Assembly (NCBI GenBank): GCA_036583965.1
Contig: JAZBQD010000028.1
Location: 558,001 to 622,000 of the forward strand
DNA: 64,000 bases
Direction: 5' to 3'
Source of the DNA: Prunella strophiata
Lineage: Eukaryota > Chordata > Aves > Passeriformes > Prunellidae
Part shown: piece after piece, positions 50,765 through 63,978 of the stretch
Layout of the letters: each line of letters opens with the position of its first letter
Position numbering within the stretch: the stretch's first letter is position 1
Program-made: the position numbers and the translations under genes
Notes under the pieces: generated by a model
The model's database searches: none
Seen by the model: the letters and a program-made list of their open reading frames with translations, nothing else
What the model was told of the DNA's origin: nothing

Positions 50765-50798
<34 letters not shown>

Positions 50799-50822
50799 AA
50801 AAAAAAAAATTAAAAAAAAAAT
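50710..50822. repeat. Poly-T, (CA)n and poly-A cluster
   Basis: T17, then about 40 bp of unique sequence, then (CA)n with TA interruptions, then A13 and A9 runs. Likely length-polymorphic. Confidence 0.85.
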
Positions 50823-53100
50823 ATCCCGTGATAAAAACTTATTAGAATCATCCCCTCAGATCCTCACCAATGCTCTATCTTCAAAGAACACTCACAAGCT
50901 TTCATTTTTGATAGATAAGCAGTTTGATCAATATTTTCAACACTGATCAAGGCCAAGAGCAATTTCATTTCTAACCTTTCCCTAAATTGAATTGGAATCT
51001 AAGCAAGTGTATCATTCAGTTACTTTGCTCATGGTAAGCAGATTCAGCTGAAGGAGATAGAGGCTTTCAGTGGCAACTAATGCTATTCAACTGATAATAC
51101 TTTATATTTATCTCACATAAACATTAGTACAGCAGGAAATGCTAAACTTTCTCTAGGAAAAAAAGCCCCATTAAATAAGTCTATTTCTAGATCCATTTTT
51201 AATACCTAAGAGCTTTTTTATTACTTGAACTGATGACTGCTGTTGTCCTGATAATTTTTATTCTGCAAGATGTTTTATGCACACAATATTCTAAGTGTGA
51301 AGCACTAATTAGAATCAGGAAACTGGTCTATTCTCATAATCATTCTCCTGTCCGTATTTATTGGGGAAATGTCTTTCCTGGAAGAGGTGTACCTTGTCCC
51401 CTGTTGTCTGGGAGGCTGGCTGAGTGTGGGCACTGTCACCTCCCACTGCTCATTGCTACCAAGAGAAAGTTGTTCCCACAGCCAGCACAACCAGCAGAGG
51501 CTGGACCTCCTGAGCCAGGAATGAAACACTCCCTGGGGCTTTGCCTCAGCCTGTCCTGCTGTGATGTTTGCTTTGTTCCAGCCATAAAACACTCCCTGTG
51601 ATGTCCCAGCAGAGCCTCAGATGTGAGAGGCAGCACAGCTGCACTCACCACTCCTCCTGGCAGGAGGTTTCAGGTATCTCTAACTGGACAGCTTCTGTGG
51701 CAAGGATAACTCCGTTTGCTCCGTTTGCTCGCTAGGCTGGTGTTTGCTGTCACTAATAACCTTGTCCCATGTGGCTGTGGCCACCAGAACAGCTCCAGCA
51801 GGATGCTCTCACTGCTCGCTCCCCACTTCTGTGTCACGCAGCCGTCAGGACTTTGTTGCTGCCAGGAAAAGAATAAGGAATGAAGTGTAGAGAACATCAG
51901 TGTGACTATAAAAATGCACTGCCATACTTCACTTCACTGAAAGAAAATGCAGCTCAGCTATTGCAAGCTCCGTGGCAATCCCACAGACTTGCCTTTGGCT
52001 TTGAGAAGGCCATTTTGGCTTTATCCCTCTGCAGCAGACACTTTAAAACCTGTCATCTGGTTTTAAACACCCCCCCACACACACACAATCTGGGGGCTTT
52101 TTTAACTCTTGTTTCTTCCCCTGATATTACAACAGAAAACACACAAAATAATAAGTTCCCTTTCCCAAACATCTCCACAGCTAACAGGAGCTTACTGAAT
52201 GCTCTGTGCTGTGCAAACACAAGTTTAAGACAATTTTATAGGGCCTGTTATTTACCCAGCTATAACATCTTCTTTGTTAGGGGATGGCACTGTAATTACC
52301 TGCTTTTATCATTAATAGCTTGAGTCAGTGGTTAATGCAGAGGTGACAAATCACTGAAATGCCTGACAGTTTATGGCTTTTAGCACTAAGGAATGTTTAT
52401 TTTATTTCCTATCCCTTGTGTATATCATACTTCCTTTAGATGTCTTCTGCTCTCTTACATACACATCCCCATTCACAATTAAACATACCTGATCACAATT
52501 TATTCACATGCAACCAATTACCAAATCTCTGTTGTTTAGTGATAGTGCCTATTTGGAAAGTGATGGAACAAGGGGAATGTTCTAACTGAGGACTTCACAG
52601 TAAGGACTTCAGTCTTTTATATCCATTCTTAAACATCAGTTGGCAAATAAAGAAAAAGTACACATCTGCTTGAATTTGCCAGCCATTGGAAGGATAGGGG
52701 GAACTGCCAGTACCCTCAGCTCCACTCCAAAAAATGGAATCAGAAATGTTTCAGGCCAAAAGCAGGAAAAAGCTGTGCTCTCTCTGCAAACTCCAGTTCC
52801 TGTGTTCCACTTGCATCATGTTACAGGCACACAGACCAAGGACCTGTCTCCAAAACTGATGCTGCCTGTGCACACCAGAGTGCTGCAGAGCACAGGCCCT
52901 GCCCTGCAAACACCAGGATGAGAATACAGAACACACTACCAGCTTTAGACTGCCCTTCCCTGTCAGGAGATGCAGCCAGTTGTACTCCATTATTTACACA
53001 CAGAACGTGGGATTCACCCTGTGCATAAACATATAAACATAATTTGCCCCATACAGTGAGGTTTAGTTGCTCACCCTCCTGCCCCATGCTCACAAAACCA

Positions 53101-53118
53101 CCCCCCCCCCCCTCCCCC
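53101..53118. repeat. Poly-C tract (C12-T-C5)
   Basis: Twelve C, one T, five C. The minus strand therefore has G5-A-G12, long enough to fold into an intramolecular G-quadruplex, and the plus strand could form an i-motif. Confidence 0.9.
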
Positions 53119-54492
53119 ATTTGAAATGGAATGTAAGCCCCTTGTGTTTTAAGAAGTCAGTCAATTTTGGAAGCAATGAGTAGCAACTGTTAAAACAAAC
53201 CAAACTCCATTTCAAATCCACCGTGAAGCAAAGGAGCAAAAAAAGAATGAAGCAGAAATGACCTTATCCATAACTACAGCCATAAGGCTAGTTAGGATTC
53301 CTTCTGAGTGAAAAATAGAGAAGAACAACTGGCAAATGTCAGCCTCATTATCATGAACTCTTTTTAGTAGTGAAACAAAAATTATCCTTAGATCTTTTTT
53401 CAACAGGCCAGACTATTCTCTGTGTTAGGAGCCTTTCCATTTCTTTTGAATAACTACCAAATTATGGCAACATCTTTTCTTTTCAGTACTAAAAGCACAA
53501 TGTTTCAGCCTTAATGACTATATGCACACTATTTTGTCTTCCACAAACACTTGATGTTAAACTAGTTGGGACATAATATTGTAAAATACAGTGAGCAGGA
53601 AAAAAGGAGGCAAAGCTGAGCAAAAAGAACATTGAGTTCAAAGGTAATTGCTTCTCTGTGATACCTACAGTTTTTCACATTTTCCTTCAGAAATACTAAA
53701 ATATGGAACATTCCAGCTCAATAAAAGAAATTCTGAAACAATTTCATGTAATGCTTGTGTCACTGTTTAAAGCCAAGATTATGCTCTTCAATCTTGAGTC
53801 TACAATGTCTATAGGTAGAGAACACAGTTGTCCTTAACCTGACAGACATCAATGGGAGCTTTCCAAAGTAATAACTTGGCAAGAAGTCAAATTGTAACCT
53901 ACTGCAAATCTCTGAGGCTCCAGTAAAGTTAACAGAATTGTACCATTTCATGTGAGCCTGGGCTCTGGCACAATTTAATCGAGACCCTTTAATCTTTCTA
54001 GCCAGCAGTTCAAGTAATACATGTTTTTACAAGGCACTTGAGTGAAACAAGGGCAGTTTCTTACCTTGACTTTTTTGTCTCTTGTATAGTTTTGGTCATT
54101 TATCTTTGATATTCTTCCAGTAGTGCATCCTCAAGTGTACCCCCATCTCTTCTTGAAGGCCAGGGCTTTATGTCCACAGTTGTTATCCCTCCCAGATATG
54201 ACTCAACAGTTGAGTCCCTGGGACAGTGATGGAGCACAGCTGATTTTCCCTGTTCATGACATCATGAATTGCCCTTTATGGGAAAAGATATTGTTCACAT
54301 ATCCACATCATCTCCAGGTAAGGCTCAGGAAAAAAGACCAGATGTTGGGGTTTGTAGTGGGTCCTTGTGGGTTTTTCCTCACACTTATTTCCCTGTAAAG
54401 AAACCTGTGATTGTGATCTCAGGTCTGGATTACTTGTCCAAATCCTTCCCCACTTCCATTTGTCCAGCTTCCTGAACTGACACAAAACTGGG

Positions 54493-55164
54493 TGGCTCTT
54501 TATCATATTTCCCCACCTGGCATTGCTGAACCAGGAGCACAGGGACATTTGTCCCTTTGAGCTCCTGTTACCCAGGAACTTCTTCTGCTTCTCTGCTACC
54601 TAGAGATACAAATATGAAGCTGAATGTTCCAGGTTTCTGTGATCTCAAAACCCCACATGCAGCATTTCTCCCCAGAAGCACAGAGAGATGCACCAGCTCT
54701 GTGCATCTCGCTAGCCTTAGTACAAACAGGGTCAGGTTCATCCCGCCTTGGTAAAAACAGGGTCAGGTTCATCCAGCGTAGCGTGGGTGGAGGGGACACC
54801 GGGATGCTGTGGGAGGATACCCCTGTTTGAGTAAGACTGAGACTCTTCCTCACAGTTCTTCAGTTTATATAACATCCCATTCTTCTCCCCAGTTCTGGAA
54901 AGTTCATTGTTTCTGTTTCCCCCATTAGCTCACTCTGTAGACACTCCCCCACTGTATCCCTGTTGGTTGTCTCCCCTAATCCTCTTTCCCATTGGCCCTC
55001 AGACTGTGATACCCCACCTACTCCAGACTGTTTATAACCCCCAAACCCGCGTCCGTTGGGGTTCTTTTGTCCGTGAGTCCCTTCGATGTGCTTGCTATTA
55101 AACTGCCATTGGAATCTCTCACAAAGAGCCTCTCCTGCCTCTCTCTGTTGACCTGCATTTAACA
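54493..55164 (+). mobile_element. Probable solo LTR of an unrelated retrovirus-like element
   Basis: A compact promoter and polyadenylation arrangement sits near the right end: 'tttataaccc' (about 55030), a 'cgcgtccgttggggttcttt' R-like start, ATTAAA near 55099-55104, a CT/TG-rich U5 and an end in ACA at 55164. Taking TG at 54493 gives flanking hexamers ACTGGG (54487-54492) and ACTGGC (55165-55170), one mismatch. A direct repeat of 'aaacagggtcaggttcatcc' (around 54723 and 54752) lies inside. No similarity to the provirus LTR. The left boundary is less certain than the right. Confidence 0.55.
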
Positions 55165-55170
55165 ACTGGC

Positions 55171-58100
55171 TGTGTGAGTGTCTGGTGCTTGCCTGAGCTG
55201 TCTGCCTCCTCTGGAGGAGGACGCTCTTCGGAAGGCGCCTGTCTCGGTGTCATCTGCCTTGTGGCCGCAGTGTAGCTGTGCAGCCCCTGCTTGTGTTGCT
55301 TCCACCAGCCTCCAGCAGGCACTCTGGGCTGCAGGACTCACCTCACATGGATGGGGACAATGACATGGAACTAAGCAGAGATGTCTGACTGCTGCCCAGG
55401 GAGCAGCAGAGAAGAGAAGGCATCCTGCCACAAGCCTCATTCCGGAAAGATCCCTCAGAGGCAACTCCAGGCAGCCAAGGCCATCTCATGCTGCCTGTGA
55501 CTCACTGGGGAGCAGCATGGACTAGAAGCATCACGTGAGGGTTTTACCATGTGAAACACATGAGGATTCCACTCAGTCATAAGTTTAAGATCAGAATATG
55601 AAGGCTAAGCAGAACATCCCATAAGGTACAGTAAAAGGTCAAAATTCCTATTTGAAGAAATGGGAGTGATGATGCTTGCTTGCTCCAGAGGGTTGTTGTG
55701 AAGCTCAGCAAAGTTCTGTGTGATTGCCTGACGTGCCCTATCAATGCCAAGGGTTATTACCCCTAAAGAAAGCACCCTCCAGTGTTTCCTGCCAAAGTGT
55801 GATTTATAGAACACACTACAGAGCAAACCAGAGACATCTCTGGGAGATGCAGAAGCAGCAGCCTGTAACACAAAGGAGCTAAAGCCTGTGGTAATGGCTT
55901 CTGCAGAAAGCAGGACTGGGTCTGTGAACAGCTGTCCTGGCTTTACAGGGGTGCTAATAAACCTTCCAACATTTTGCCTACCATGTTCCATGAGCATCTA
56001 TCCTGCACCTTGAATGCTTGCTGGAAATGGGAGCTTTACACAAGATAGTTTTCCCTTGGACTTGCAGATACATGGATTATGATATCTCCCCTCTTGTGAT
56101 AGCACCCAAGCAAGTCACAGCTGAAATCCCAGCAAGCTTCTTGAAGTTCCTCTTCTTGTTGCTTTAGCTCAAGACAGCAATAGATCACTCAGGTTATATC
56201 CCTGAAGCTTCTTTTAAAACATTATTACAAACATAGAGGACAACATTTTGCATTTTTTTCCTGTGAATCCAGGAAATTCAAACACCAAGTCAGTTGAAGA
56301 ATATAGCCATCATCCTAAACATTCCATTCCTAAAATATGATGTTCATTGCTATTTCTAGTTACTTCTAGGTGATATTCCATCCGAAAACAGACAGATTCA
56401 GGATATAGCAAATAAACTTTATGTTATGAGATCAGAGAAATACTCACAATGATGATACAGCATTTATAACAACAACTGCTAGAAATGAAAAAATCCACAG
56501 TGGCCTAACTCATGATGAGAGTCAGTAATAACTCCAATTCAGTGCCAGGCAGAGATGCTATTAACTTGTGACCCAGTAAGCTAGCAGCTGTGAAATAATG
56601 TGTTCACTTAAAAAAATAAAGCAAAAAACTCAAACCCCAACAAATCCCACCGTAAAAAATAAGACTGAACATGTTGCTTATAAAATGTTTACACCCAGTT
56701 TACCAATTTGTTCAGTAATGATACTCAGAGTTTGTTTCTCCAAAATGGCTTTGAGATGCTAAATGCAAAACAAGAATTAGAAGACTTGAAAACGGCATAT
56801 AATTGCTACCAAAAAAGAGACGGCATCAGCATATCACACACACCCAATGAAATCCATATGGCCATGGCTATTTTCAGCTGTCTCCCTAAATTCCCTTTTG
56901 TCCTTGCTTCGGGGCTGATGCATTCATGTTCTCAATGACATCTCCTGTAACTGCATTTTGTGGCACAAAATGGGGCCAGTCTGAGCTCAGAAGAGAAGGA
57001 AATCAGCAGTTTGGGACCTGAGAGCATTGTCTGGAGGAGGGGGAACACAGAAACGCTGGGGAAGGTCAGGAAGCAGCGGGTGCAAAGTGAGGGCTGGGCT
57101 TGGAAGGCCTAAGAAAACAGTGGGGACCAATGTCACTGCTTTGGGGTGGGATGAAGCAGAACAGAAAAGTGTCCTCCAAAACTTCCTTATCCAAAGATTT
57201 CAGATTCCAAAAGGAACAAAGAAGAGGCCTGGATTCAGTAGAGTTACCTGAGTACATGTCTGACTTAATGAGTTTTCCAGTTTGTTCTAAGAGTCTCTGC
57301 ATGTCACAACTCTTTGACATTTATTTTTATGATTATGTCAGATTCCTGCTCTGGAAAACTTACTTCCCCCAAAGTTGCTGTTAAAGCTCAAAAACACCAC
57401 CTGGTTTGCTTATTTATACCAGTTTTATCAAAGACTGCAAATAGAGGAACTTGGTTTCTTTATTAAAAAACAAAAACAAAACAAAACAAAACAAAAACAC
57501 AAACCAAAAACCCAAACCAAACAACATTTGGTTTTCTTCTGATTTTGTTTGTTTTCCTAATAGAAAAAGCTAATCTAACTATGTTTTCAAATATTTTAAG
57601 ATGCTGAAAACCGATACAAAGAGCCTTGTGAACATCATATGATTGGAGTGTTGGAGTTTCCAGTGTCTAAACACAAAAACTGAATATTGCCCTTTTTTCA
57701 TCCCTGAACTCTGACTCTCACTGGATGACCAACTATGACAAACTCTGTAAAGAAAAGGGATTGAGATCAGACCTTCCCAGGGGTCTGTCCTGATGGAGTT
57801 GAATGGAAACTCCTACTGATGCCTGATGAGAAAGGGAAACTGGAAATGTGTTCTCATTACAAAATGTAAACAATGCAAAATGGAGGAGATGCTGCCAAGG
57901 AAGAAGATGTGATTTTCTGAAGCACAATAGTGTTAATGAATGTAAGAACAAGTTGTCCAAAGAGCAAGAATAATTAAGCAAACTGCAAACTGACAGCCAG
58001 ACCTGAACCTTCTCAGGGAAAAGAAGACTGAGATCTGGTGTTTGTTTTGCTCATTATCTTTTTCTGAGTTCATGGCACCCACAGCTAATGAGAGGCTCAG

Positions 58101-61100
58101 TCCAAAATTTCCAGTCTGGCACTTTTTTGAAGTCAAAAGCACAAACAGGTTACAGGTAAGGAGACCTGGACAGCTACAGAGGATGTGAAATTGAAAGTTT
58201 TGAAATATTAACCAGAGTCTCATGTTCCATGTGAAAAGCCTTTTTGATATGACATGTGATGGGCATTGCTGATAGAGCAGAAATCTTGAGACAGGAGAAA
58301 CTCATCTCTCTCTCTCTTTGTGTCTTTCCTGAAGAAGCTTCCAGCCCCACATGGCTTCTTGGCTTTTCTGTGGCTGCAAAGAATGCTGAAAATGTGACAT
58401 TTTCACACTAGAACCCAATTTCACCTTGTTTGGTCCTTGACACCTGATTTTATGTACATGTATATGTATCTTAAAGCATTGCCATCTAGACCATTGCCCA
58501 CAAAGAAAATTCTATCAGGCCCCCAAATTGCAGGAAGTCTAAAATGCTAAATAGTTCCGTTCTCCAAGAAGATGTAAAGCTTTTGAAGGCAATTTGTAGC
58601 AAGCAGCCACATGCCAAGCAAACTGCAGGGCAACAAGTGATTGATGTCCTTGCTGATATTCCCTATTTCTGTGCCAGGTTCCTGCAGCAAATCCTGCAGT
58701 AAACTGGCAGCTCCACTCAAGTGAACAAGGCTGGAGTAATTGATATGTGCTGGGAATATGCCTCTTCTCAGCCATGGATTTCTCTGGGTAGACACTCACC
58801 ACTAAAATCTACTCTTGGAGAACTGAGACAGCTCTGTTTCACACATAAATATCACCACTTCAGTTTGGCTTCCTGTCCCTCAAACTACAGCCATACTTGA
58901 AGCCAGAATTCTGCTGAGCTTTTTTCAAGCCAAGGAGATAACACTCAGAGCAGTTGGGCACCTAGACCTCCCATAAAAATCATAGAACTCCTAGGCTGAG
59001 AGCCAACAGCCTGGAGGATGACATGGGAAAAAAATGAAATTTAAAAAGAAAAATCAAACTGTATTCCTCACTGTTGGGACTGAAGGACTTTTGCTTCTTG
59101 GAGTAGCTCCTTAAGGTGCCAATATGAACGAGGGGTTGTTTAGGACAGGCTGAGAGGCACACCTGGACAGAGGTGACAGTCTCTGATCCACACTGACACA
59201 GCAGAGCTGAGCTGAAGGCACAGGTGAGGTGGTGAGAAGCCCAGGGGACACTCCTGGAACCAGTGTCCTCCAGCTAAATGCTGGGACTCAAACCTGAGTG
59301 CTCACCCAGGAACTGCCTTATGGCATGGGCTTCTCTCACTGGCCTAAAGGGCTCCAATCCTTTGGCCAATGAAAATGGGGGATTTGGAAAACACATTCAA
59401 CATAACGCTGAACTGCTAATGCAGATAAAAAGGCTTCAGAACTAATGACAATAAATTGGAAACAGTGATTAAGACAAAATTTTCCATCCTGCTTCATCAA
59501 CCACATGTACCGTGTTCCCCGAATTGTCTTTTAAGTGAGGTAACCTCTAAAGAGAAACCATTAATGCTGTTACTTCTATAGCAGCAAGCACAATATAACA
59601 AGTACATGATGTGTGAAACATTTGGAAGGAGAGGTCAGGAGTCTAAACTATAAAATATGGTAAAAATATGGTTCATAAATAGATGTAAAAAAAATCTTCT
59701 TCAGTTTCAAGTTGTAAAATATTGCATAGATGAGATTCAGAAAGGTCATTCCTCACTTTAAGAAGCTTATTTATAAAACAGTTCATTAAAAAAATCAGAA
59801 ATACATGAATGATATTATAAATATTGCATTACTTACCAATACAGTTCTCAATACAACTGGAGAGCCCAGACCATCTGCTTAAAGTGCCAAGAACACCCCA
59901 TTTCCTTCAGCAAGTTAAATAAAGCTGTGCCATAAAGACAGACCCACTACAGTTTAATAGATTTGCTGTTAAAAGGTGAAACCTGCTTGGTTTCCAAGCA
60001 CCTGGCTGGTGCAGCTTTATGAATGAAATGAGTGAGATAACTGCATTTACAAATGAGTCCTCACCACTAATTTGATGGTTTGTCCTTCTTGCTATTTATT
60101 GCCAGGATGACCTCTGAAGGGAGAGAAGAGAAATATTCTTTTTTTATCTAAATGTTTCACATGGGTGGTGCCAGGCCCATCAGATGGCAGCTGTAAACTA
60201 GCAGAATATTTACAGCAGGCCCTAACAGCAGCCACAGCTGATGGAGACAGTCCTGGCAAGCTGCTGAAGTTTCTCCTTCAATGGGTCTTAGCTAAACTGT
60301 AATGCATAAAACATACCTTCAGCACACAGCAATTTGGGCTTGGCTTTTTCCTCAGGTATATTAGATTTTCTTGTATTTAAATGCAGCATTTCAAGTACCT
60401 CTACTGAATTTTTACAAATATCTAAGAGAAATAAAACATCAGTCTAAAAGATAAAGACAATACACTCTGTCTGTTTCTAGGTTATTTTAAATAAGTTTTA
60501 TGCTGGCTTTGACAGGGGTCTATTAAATCAAAAGCCTAAGATTGAAGTGGCAGTTCCAGTAGAATTGAATGAAAGCTAAAATAACTGCAGTCAAAGAAAG
60601 GGTCAAAGCCTATGTACTGCTTCAAGAGCAGCTTTCTTCTATTTATAACAATGATTTTTAAGCCGGTAAACATTCTAAGCATGGATAGATGCTACTGAAA
60701 GGTGCTGGAATGAACCTCAATCCAACAGGAGCACTGCCTGCCCCTGGGTGCAGAATTCCAACCACAAAATGTCTCTGCAGCCCCCTCCAAGAGCCCTGAG
60801 TGCTACCCCAAGTGACTGCTGTGGGAGGGACACTCACCCTGAGGAGGCTCCAGCCCCTCATTTCAGATCCCACCCTGGGTACATGAGGAGGGCACAGAGA
60901 AAACAGGAATGGCTCAGCTCATCAGATGAGCTCACACAGGGTCCCTTTGTAGCCAAGGAGCTGAGCTGCTGTAAGAGATGATTCAGGAAAAACATAAACC
61001 CAGGAAAATGTATTCTTGTGGGTTCCAGCCTTAAACAAAAGCAGGTGTTTTGAGATCAAATTCACATGGACACAATGATGTTAAAAAATCCCTATTGATT

Positions 61101-62266
61101 CACTGCAATTCAAAAATGTCTTTTTGAAAGATATTTTGTTTTTATAAGACTGTTGTCTGATAACTCAATGGAAAATCCTCAAGGCTTTTCTTGAGAAACA
61201 CTAATCTTTTTTTCTGTAAATATATTTCCATTTTTTCATTTTCTGCATGCCATTATTGATCTCAAAGACCTCATATTCTCTCACATGTGAGAATTTAAAC
61301 AAGCACGTGCAAGACAGTGACATTCTGAGTGGTGAACATGTCTCCTTTTCATGGGAGTCCTATTTCATACTCATTTAATGATAGCTAAACCTGTATTAAA
61401 CAATGCTACAATAGAGCAAAGACCTCAGCATGTCAAGAGCACAGGTTTCCAGAGGGGAGAAAAGGTCAAAATCAATCATATAAATTCCACTGCTTGCAAA
61501 GAAGTAGCTCTACCAGAGTCATGTTAGAACGGATGGTTTTACAAGAGTTACTGCCATCATCTACAAGAACCATGATATCTCCTGATGAAAATTTTCACAG
61601 GAAACCTGGTCAGGATTAGAGAGGAAAGTGAACCAAGAGTTGGAAAATTTACAAACTTTGCTTTGTGTTCACAAAAACAATGTTGGGTTTGTTTATAGCA
61701 TCCAGTTTGTTTTTCCAATTCTGTAAAATATGTGGTAAGAAATGCAATGGATTTCAAGTGGCACCTGTGATTATGAATTAAAGATCTTCTTCAATATAAA
61801 TGTTTCACAGCTTCACACCACTTTTCTAGGTCAAATGTGACTGCTGAGCACTTTGCCTTTCCTTCCAAGTCTCAGCCACTTCCCTCACACCTGGAGACCA
61901 AGGGACCTGGTTGTGTCATCAATAGCTTCAGCTCCTGATTTAGATCCAAACTGAAACAGTTCTGCAGTTATCTGGTTTGTGTTAATAAATTACATCAAAC
62001 TAATTCAAACTCCCTAAGAGAAAAAGAGTCCAGGTCAGAGTTATTAGTATACATTTCAATTTTCTAATTTTTTTTTCTCATTCTGAGGAGGACCTTTAGT
62101 TATCATCCATTTTATCATATTGCAATTGGGGGAAGAAAGGTGAAAGGAAGGAGTGGAAGCAAAGGAGAAAACCCCAAATGCACTGGAGAAAATTTGGAAA
62201 AGTACGAGGCTGGTGGGACAATTTAGTAGCAAAGCTCCTTACAAGAACAGGCCATAATGCTACTTG
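55171..62266. other. Non-coding stretch
   Basis: No supported gene. 57465-57530 is an (AAAAC)n-type tract. Several open frames of 60-130 codons show no recognised domains. Confidence 0.5.
57465..57530. repeat. (AAAAC)n low-complexity tract
   Basis: Repeated CAAAA/CAAAAA words grading into CCAAA. It may be the decayed tail of a minor retroelement or simple slippage. Confidence 0.85.
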
Positions 62267-62460
62267 GGAAAAAAAAAAAATCACCCCAAAATCAAAACAA
62301 GCAAACAAACAAAACAAATAAACAAACAAAAAACCCAACAAATAATCCCCCACACAACAAAAACAGAAAACTAAACAAAACAAAACAGAAACACCACAGT
62401 AAAAACACAGTAAAAACCCAGACAAACGCCTCGAAAAGAAAACCCCCCAAACCAACAGAA
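62267..62460. repeat. CAAA/CAAAA-rich low-complexity tract
   Basis: Nearly 200 bp of CAAA, CAAAA and ACCC words after an A-run starting near 62269, almost devoid of G and T. Open frames here on both strands (Lys/Asn/Thr-rich or Phe/Cys/Val-rich) are compositional artefacts. Confidence 0.85.
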
Positions 62461-63221
62461 AAGAATGTTAGATGAAAGTAGCTTTCCATTGCTAGTTGAG
62501 CAAATTTTGCCTTTCCAGCTGACTCCAAAGGCTGCTTTTAACCTGCAGGACTGTCTTGGGGATGGTTCATTATCCCATCCCATTTTTGGGGTTTTTGATC
62601 TGTTTTGTTAGACCCAGATGTCTCAGCTCATGGCCCCCAGTTTGCGCCAGCCCCTGTGAGAAAGAGGAATCATAATCGACAGCTCGATGCTTTAGCACCC
62701 TGTCTGCCAGGCCAGAAGAGCAAAGGTACTTCCAAAATAGCTTCTTAGGGACAGCTTATCTCCTTCATAATCCAGAGAACAAAAAAAGAGCATAAACCAA
62801 AACAATGAGAAAATATAAAAGAGAGTAGGGAAAAATACATCTGAAGCCAAAAGGTGCTATCCAGAGATTACATTGGAGCAGAGGTAGTAAAGAAAAGTAT
62901 GCAACAAAACAGGGATGGAGCTGAGGAATTTCCTCTGAGTTTTTAAATGGTGAGTAAAATGGAGCAGTTACATAACACAAATGACAGGCAGTGATGGAGA
63001 TAAGAGCATTGCAATTTAAGATTAGGGGAACTTTTTCTGGGGCAAGAAGATTTTTCTGTTTTCTTACAAAGACTATTTGTTTCTTAATTTTCCAGGCATT
63101 CCAGCCAAGCGCTCAGTTGCTTAATCCAGCCATAGTGGGTTTGTAATATCCCACCCTCAGTACCTACACTGTTATGAAATGTCTTCCTCTTCCTCCAAAA
63201 AAGACAAAAAAATAAAAAGGC
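62461..63221. other. Non-coding stretch
   Basis: No supported gene or recognised repeat. Confidence 0.5.
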
Positions 63222-63251
63222 AGGAAGGAAGAAAGAAAGAAAGAAAGAAAG

Positions 63252-63316
<65 letters not shown>

Positions 63317-63340
63317 AGAAAGAAGAAAGAAAGAAAGAAA

Positions 63341-63417
<77 letters not shown>

Positions 63418-63443
63418 AGAAAGAAGAAAGAAAGAAGAAGAAA

Positions 63444-63500
<57 letters not shown>

Positions 63501-63526
63501 AGAAAGAAGAAAGAAGAAAGAAGAAA

Positions 63527-63557
<31 letters not shown>

Positions 63558-63611
63558 TAAAGAAAGAAAGAAATAAAGAAAGAAAGAAAGAAATAAAGAA
63601 AGAAAGAAATA

Positions 63612-63655
<44 letters not shown>

Positions 63656-63795
63656 AGAAAGAAGAAAGAAGAAAGAAAGAAAGAAGAAAGAAAGAAAGAA
63701 ATAAAGAAAGAAAGAAAGAAATAAAGAAAGAAAGAAATAAAGAAAGAAAGAAAGAAATAAAGAAAGAAAGAAATAAAGAAAGAAAGAAAGAAATA

Positions 63796-63831
<36 letters not shown>

Positions 63832-63937
63832 AATAAAGAAAGAAAGAAAGAAAGAAAGAAAGAAGAAAGAAGAAAGAAGAAAGAAAGAAAGAAAGAAGAA
63901 AGAAAGAAAGAAATAAAGAAAGAAAGAAAGAAAGAAA

Positions 63938-63978
<41 letters not shown>

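Larger units (their letters stand above)
47558..54486. other. Non-coding stretch
   Basis: No supported gene. Simple repeats: T17 at 50710-50726, a CA repeat at 50766-50799 continuing into A-rich sequence to about 50822, and poly-C at 53101-53118. Open frames of 60-147 codons occur, none with recognisable domains. Confidence 0.5.

Noticed and set aside
62096..62528. Phe/Cys/Val-rich minus-strand frames that look like membrane proteins
   Set aside because: Antisense translation of a CAAA-rich low-complexity tract.
63179..63724. 181-codon Lys/Glu/Arg frame
   Set aside because: Direct translation of the GAAA/GAA microsatellite.
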